Below, piece after piece: positions 8,923 through 12,038 of a stretch of 12,038 bases of DNA (positions are counted from its first letter, which is position 1; each line of letters begins with the position of its first letter). The position numbers and the translations under genes are program-made. This stretch comes from Phoronis ovalis (lineage: Eukaryota; Phoronida; Phoronidae), in assembly GCA_028565635.1 (NCBI GenBank), contig JAOXYB010048225.1, positions 1 through 12,038 of the forward strand, in the 5' to 3' direction. Under the pieces are notes generated by a model. That model was not told where the DNA came from, did no database searches, and saw nothing but the letters and a program-made list of their open reading frames with translations.

Positions 8923-11890
8923 GTATTCATAAGTGTTATGATTAGGTCCACATATTATATAAATGGTAGCCCTTGCATTTAATTATACTAGCTAAACAAT
9001 GAAGTCATGCATGGCCAATTTGCACTTCAGGAAAACTACTTTTGGAACAACAAAAGGTTCAAATGTATGGCTTTTGTTGTTTTCCTGATTGAACTGCATG
9101 CCCTGCTGAGCCAACATATTTATTCTGTGATATTTAGTTGAAGGTAACATCTGTTGTTAGCACTTCAGCTGTGTTATAAACTCTGGAAGCTACAACACCT
9201 GGAATGTTGTTTATATTTCAGGTATTCAAATATGAATTCCTGGAACAATAAAACAATAAAAAAATTAAACAACAAAACAATAGAAATAAAAACAGGAATT
9301 TTATTAAATCATCAGAAAAGCCTGGAATAAATAGATAACTTTATTGCAGTTATATTAAAACAAAAAAAAAACCTGCTGGCAATGTAAAAGTATGAATGAG
9401 CTAAATAATTGATATGATTTTTTAAGGAAATCATTACATAAAAATTGTTTGTCTAAATGTTGACTAATTTCAATTTTGTAGTAAATCATAATAATGATAC
9501 AATTAAATTACAGTTAGGATCTCATACATAACACTGTCACATAAGGTCATGAAAACTAATGTCCATATAAATAGTTACTTACATAATAACTTTAAAAAAA
9601 TAACATAGTGTATATACATACAGGATACAGACATCCTTGAATTGAAATCAACAGTCAATATAGAAATTTATTATTACCTATGTATGCAAGATTACATTTA
9701 TACCAGATGTCACTTTTTGTTAATTTTTTATTACGGTTACCATTTAACACACCACTTTGTACAGCAGCGCATATCAGTGTTATTTTCTTATTTCTATAGA
9801 TTGTTCCCAAAAATTCGAACAACGCCAGGTATTTGCGACCACTTCATGATGGAAGGCGATATGATGAGTTGGAAGAAGGTCACGGACGGCCACTGTTGGG
9901 CTATGATTGGATAGCCGGGTTTCTTGACAGTGACCCTCGTGTAGCTTATTTATCAAGTGATTATCTGGAGAATTTAAAAGAATTCCGCAGGGTTAACAAG
10001 GAGGCATGTGTCAGTAAAGAATCAGAGTAAGTATAAAGTCTGGGGTATTTATATTATAATGATCATAGAATCCTCCAGGGATTTCACACCGTTGGTCAAT
10101 TTTTCTAGTCATTTACATACCATTCAAACTTAAAATTAGTGTACCTATCTAATTAATAGTTTAATGTAAGAAATATAAATGTTTTTATATGATACTTTAG
10201 CAAAACAATGGTAACAATGTGAATTTAAAAATAATTAAATGCATTTTTTTATTGAATCAGCTCAAACAAGTGCAACATATGTAGTTGAGATCTTCTTTTG
10301 GATTAATTCTGGCTTATTCAAGGAGATTAAAAAAACAAATGCTGTATTTTTCACCTGATAAGATGATGTGGAGTACAACAGTCGAGTTGGTTAATTGTCT
10401 ATCATTCATTCACATATAACTGGAGTATATTGTAGTTTTGTCTGGTACAAGGCAATATAGGTATTAAATTCTGCAGTGGAAAAACTGCAGGGCACTGAAG
10501 TTCCATACAAAAATAATGCCAAAATTGGGTTGAAATGCTGTTACAATTATCCCAACTATCACTCAGATTGGCTTAATTATGAATTCATCACTATCCCTCT
10601 ATAATCCCAAATAGTTGAACTTAAATTTAAAGATTAAATGGGGTGTATAGGTAGTTGTAAGAATGGTTATCCAAATATACACATGCCTCCAAACTATCAA
10701 TCATTGTAAGTATTATCCACCAGTAATGCAGTGTTATTTGGTGTGGTTGTAATGTCGAATAGTTAAAGCACTAAACAATCACTCTAAATTAGCAATATGT
10801 GCAAAAAAATACTTTGAAAGGTCAATGAGAATATTTCAGACTATTTTTTAATAATAAAAGTATACAGTCATGGTTGCATGAGGATATTTCGTTCAGCAGG
10901 CCTAGTATTCCACATGCCACAATCTAGAGGCAATGGGTTTTGCAATAATTAAATTGTTGTAAAAGCGATGTCACATGCTTCATAAAGTATCAACTTATAC
11001 ACCACAAAATATGGTGATAATAACAATTAATATATACCCCAGACTGACTGGTTATGTGCATAAAAATTTGGGTAAAACACATAATAGCATCATTATATAC
11101 ACAAGGAGGGAATTCATTGCTAGGAATTCATCTAGCACGGGCCACAAGTATATTAGTCTGGTGTCCTAAAAGTTGTGTTTTCCTGTTTAGTTTTATCTCA
11201 AAGCTCACACCTGTGCTAAATGTTACTCAGTACTACTAGTTAGCTTTTAGCTTTTTTAAACAAGAAATTATTATTCTTATTTATTGAAATAAATGGATGA
11301 TAATTAATTCACAAGCAGTTTCCATGCACATGATTCTAATATTAACAATGCCTTTGTTTATTTATGCAGATGTTTATTTCAAAATTAGCTACTACATCTA
11401 GCCTCTTGGCTCATATCCAGATATTTTAAAATATGATTATTTGACTTTACTTCAGAGATCAGTATATGGAACCACCAAGGACTCCGTCACCTACTTTTAG
11501 CGACCCTGAGCACACATGTAAGTTTTCCTACTATATAAATTTATGGTTTTGCTTTCATACATCATACTAAAAGTTCTGCTTATACCATATAAATCTTTTT
11601 CATGCAGTTTGTTTTTACAAGCTGAAAGACACTGAGTGAAAACTGAACACAAAAATCAGACTTGTCAGTGTCACCCATACTAATACAACATCGCCATGTG
11701 TGCGATTTGTAATCCGTTGCATGATAATACCAATTACATTGAGTATTTCTGTTTTAGGTATTCATAACTACACTGTCAACAACCGACTGTTTGCTGTTCC
11801 ACTTAATATAAACCAAAAAGGCGAGAGCATCTGTCCAATCTGTGAGAAATCAAGAAAACTACCTACTTCATATTCACCAGGGTTTGTGAG
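8245..11890 (+). CDS. MIIP: MIIP-like protein (migration and invasion-inhibitory protein), 3' end beyond window
   Basis: Coding exons 8245-8922, 9800-10026, 11456-11517 and 11758-11890 join with matching phases (0, 2, 1) to give 366 codons plus two bases. Vertebrate MIIP is about 390 residues, so one or two more exons are expected to the right. The call rests on PLLGYDWIAGFLD (257-269), followed by EFRRVNKEAC (287-296) and YTVNNRLFAVPL (327-338) with CPIC (348-351), the order I recall for the MIIP family. Family knowledge: MIIP restrains cell migration and mitotic progression and has been linked to Cdc20/APC/C and PP1. The N-terminal 226 residues are low-complexity, Lys/Ser-rich and probably disordered, with a KEN box (53-55), SILK (87-90) and an RVxF-type KSVSF (191-195). 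Start chosen because an in-frame TGA lies one codon upstream. The C-terminal half supports MIIP best; the joining of the first exon rests on phase and motifs. Confidence 0.7.
8923..9799 (+). other. MIIP-like intron 2
   Basis: 877-base intron, phase 0 at both ends. It holds a foldback near 9006-9100 and an A-rich stretch at about 9247-9300. No extra exon is seen, though a small phase-0 exon cannot be excluded. Confidence 0.6.
9027..9088. repeat. imperfect foldback repeat
   Basis: AACAACAAAAG (9046-9056) pairs perfectly with CTTTTGTTGTT (9071-9081) around a 14-base loop. TCAGGAAAAC (9027-9036) is the reverse complement of GTTTTCCTGA (9079-9088). Flanking catgcat (9006-9012) and tgcatg (9095-9100) extend the symmetry weakly. 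It may be a small degraded foldback element. Confidence 0.5.
9800..10026 (+). CDS. MIIP: MIIP-like exon 3 (GYDWIAG core)
   Basis: Acceptor tcttatttctatag ends at 9799. It reads IVPKNSNNARYLRPLHDGRR, then the conserved GRPLLGYDWIAGFLDSD and FRRVNKEACVSKES. It ends two bases into a codon, with consensus donor GTAAGT at 10027-10032. This is the most family-diagnostic exon. Confidence 0.82.
10027..11455 (+). other. MIIP-like intron 3
   Basis: 1429-base AT-rich intron. No coding segment is recognised. A small hairpin, CTGCAGT-6-ACTGCAG, lies at 10471-10490. The short ORFs near 10975-11239 overlap one another in different frames and look like chance. Confidence 0.6.
11456..11517 (+). CDS. MIIP: MIIP-like exon 4, 62 bases
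   Basis: Acceptor ttacttcag at 11455. The first base completes Glu302, then DQYMEPPRTPSPTFSDPEHT and the first base of Cys323. Donor GTAAGT at 11518-11523. Both phases fit the neighbours. It contains two proline-directed sites (RTP, SPT region) typical of CDK/MAPK targets. Confidence 0.75.
11518..11757 (+). other. MIIP-like intron 4
   Basis: 240-base intron with consensus donor and acceptor atttctgttttag; nothing else seen in it. Confidence 0.7.
11758..11890 (+). CDS. MIIP: MIIP-like exon 5 (CPIC segment), gene continues past the window
   Basis: It completes Cys323, then IHNYTVNNRLFAVPLNINQ and SICPICEKSRK. The Cys pair CxxC (348, 351), with Cys323 and Cys296, could form a metal site; this is inference. 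The exon ends two bases into a codon at AG|GTAAAA (11890/11891); the stop codon lies outside. Confidence 0.78.
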
Positions 11891-11902
11891 GTAAAACATT
11901 TT

Positions 11903-11936
11903 TATGCCCATCACTATGTAATAGTGAATGGGCATA
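11903..11936. repeat. near-perfect hairpin with 3-base loop
   Basis: TATGCCCATCACTAT (11903-11917) and its complement at 11921-11936 pair over 15 bases with one bulged base and a GTA loop, directly after the exon 5 donor. Probably one part of the repeat element that fills the rest of the window. Confidence 0.65.
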
Positions 11937-11937
11937 T

Positions 11938-12038
11938 AGCTAAAGCCTATGCGGCGTTGTCGTCGTCGTCGTATGTAACCTTTTCTTTGTGTTGCTATAA
12001 CGGCTTTAGCTTTTGTCAGATCATCTTCGTATTTGGTA
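11938..12038. repeat. foldback element fragment with (GTC)4 microsatellite
   Basis: AGCTAAAGCC (11938-11947) is repeated inverted and exact as GGCTTTAGCT (12002-12011). Between them is a GTC run (11959-11970) in a patch richer in GC than the surrounding intron. This looks like a dispersed non-autonomous repeat cut by the window edge. I associate similar GGCTTTAGC plus GTC-repeat segments with mollusc genomes, from memory only. Confidence 0.5.

Noticed and set aside
8181-8951. long antisense ORFs opposite the MIIP-like first coding exon
   Set aside because: Lys/Ser-rich plus-strand codons give Phe/Leu-rich antisense frames; no family match. The plus frame has motifs, a start with upstream stop, and good splice sites.
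9642-9914. 90-codon ORF crossing the exon 3 acceptor
   Set aside because: Its frame differs from the conserved GYDWIAG frame; it reads through the intron/exon border.
10975-11239. two overlapping ORFs in intron 3
   Set aside because: Different frames over the same bases, no recognisable protein; the repeated ggaattcat there (11109-11117, 11123-11131) is too short to matter.

Overview
This window looks like a piece of an invertebrate animal nuclear genome, most likely a lophotrochozoan and probably a mollusc. It is AT-rich (about two thirds A+T by eye). Genes are split by GT-AG introns of 0.2 to 1.4 kb and are surrounded by non-coding DNA with AATAAA signals. The protein families are metazoan. 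The assignment to molluscs rests on the style of the UGT and on a foldback (GTC)n repeat at the right end, and is inference.

Layout, left to right. (1) 1-603, plus strand: the C-terminal third of a membrane UDP-glucosyl/glucuronosyltransferase (UGT). Its reading frame is broken in the first 80 bases, and it ends in a transmembrane helix and a KKXX ER-retrieval tail. (2) 2312-3426, plus strand: three exons encoding the C-terminal half of the 20S proteasome beta-1 subunit (PSMB6-like). The exons carrying the propeptide and the catalytic threonine are not visible. (3) 5042-7256, minus strand: a complete two-exon gene for a 406-residue type II membrane glycosyltransferase that matches xyloside xylosyltransferase 1 (XXYLT1), the enzyme adding the outer xylose to O-glucose on Notch EGF repeats. 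It converges on the proteasome gene. (4) From about 7478 to the right edge, plus strand: a gene resembling MIIP (migration and invasion-inhibitory protein), with a probable non-coding first exon and four coding exons in the window. It continues beyond the right edge.

XXYLT1 and the MIIP-like gene are head to head, with only about 220 bp between the XXYLT1 start codon and the first splice donor of the MIIP-like gene, which suggests a shared divergent promoter. The four genes are otherwise unrelated in function (detoxification, protein degradation, Notch glycosylation, cell-cycle/migration control), so this is an ordinary gene neighbourhood and I see no dedicated new multi-gene system.

The most interesting signals are in the MIIP-like gene. 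Its long first coding exon has a SILK motif followed by an RVxF motif, the classical docking pair for protein phosphatase 1, and it also has a KEN box. Its predicted spliced leader carries two tiny upstream ORFs that end at or just before the main start codon. Other points of note are the broken UGT, the missing front half of the proteasome gene, and several foldback repeats in introns.
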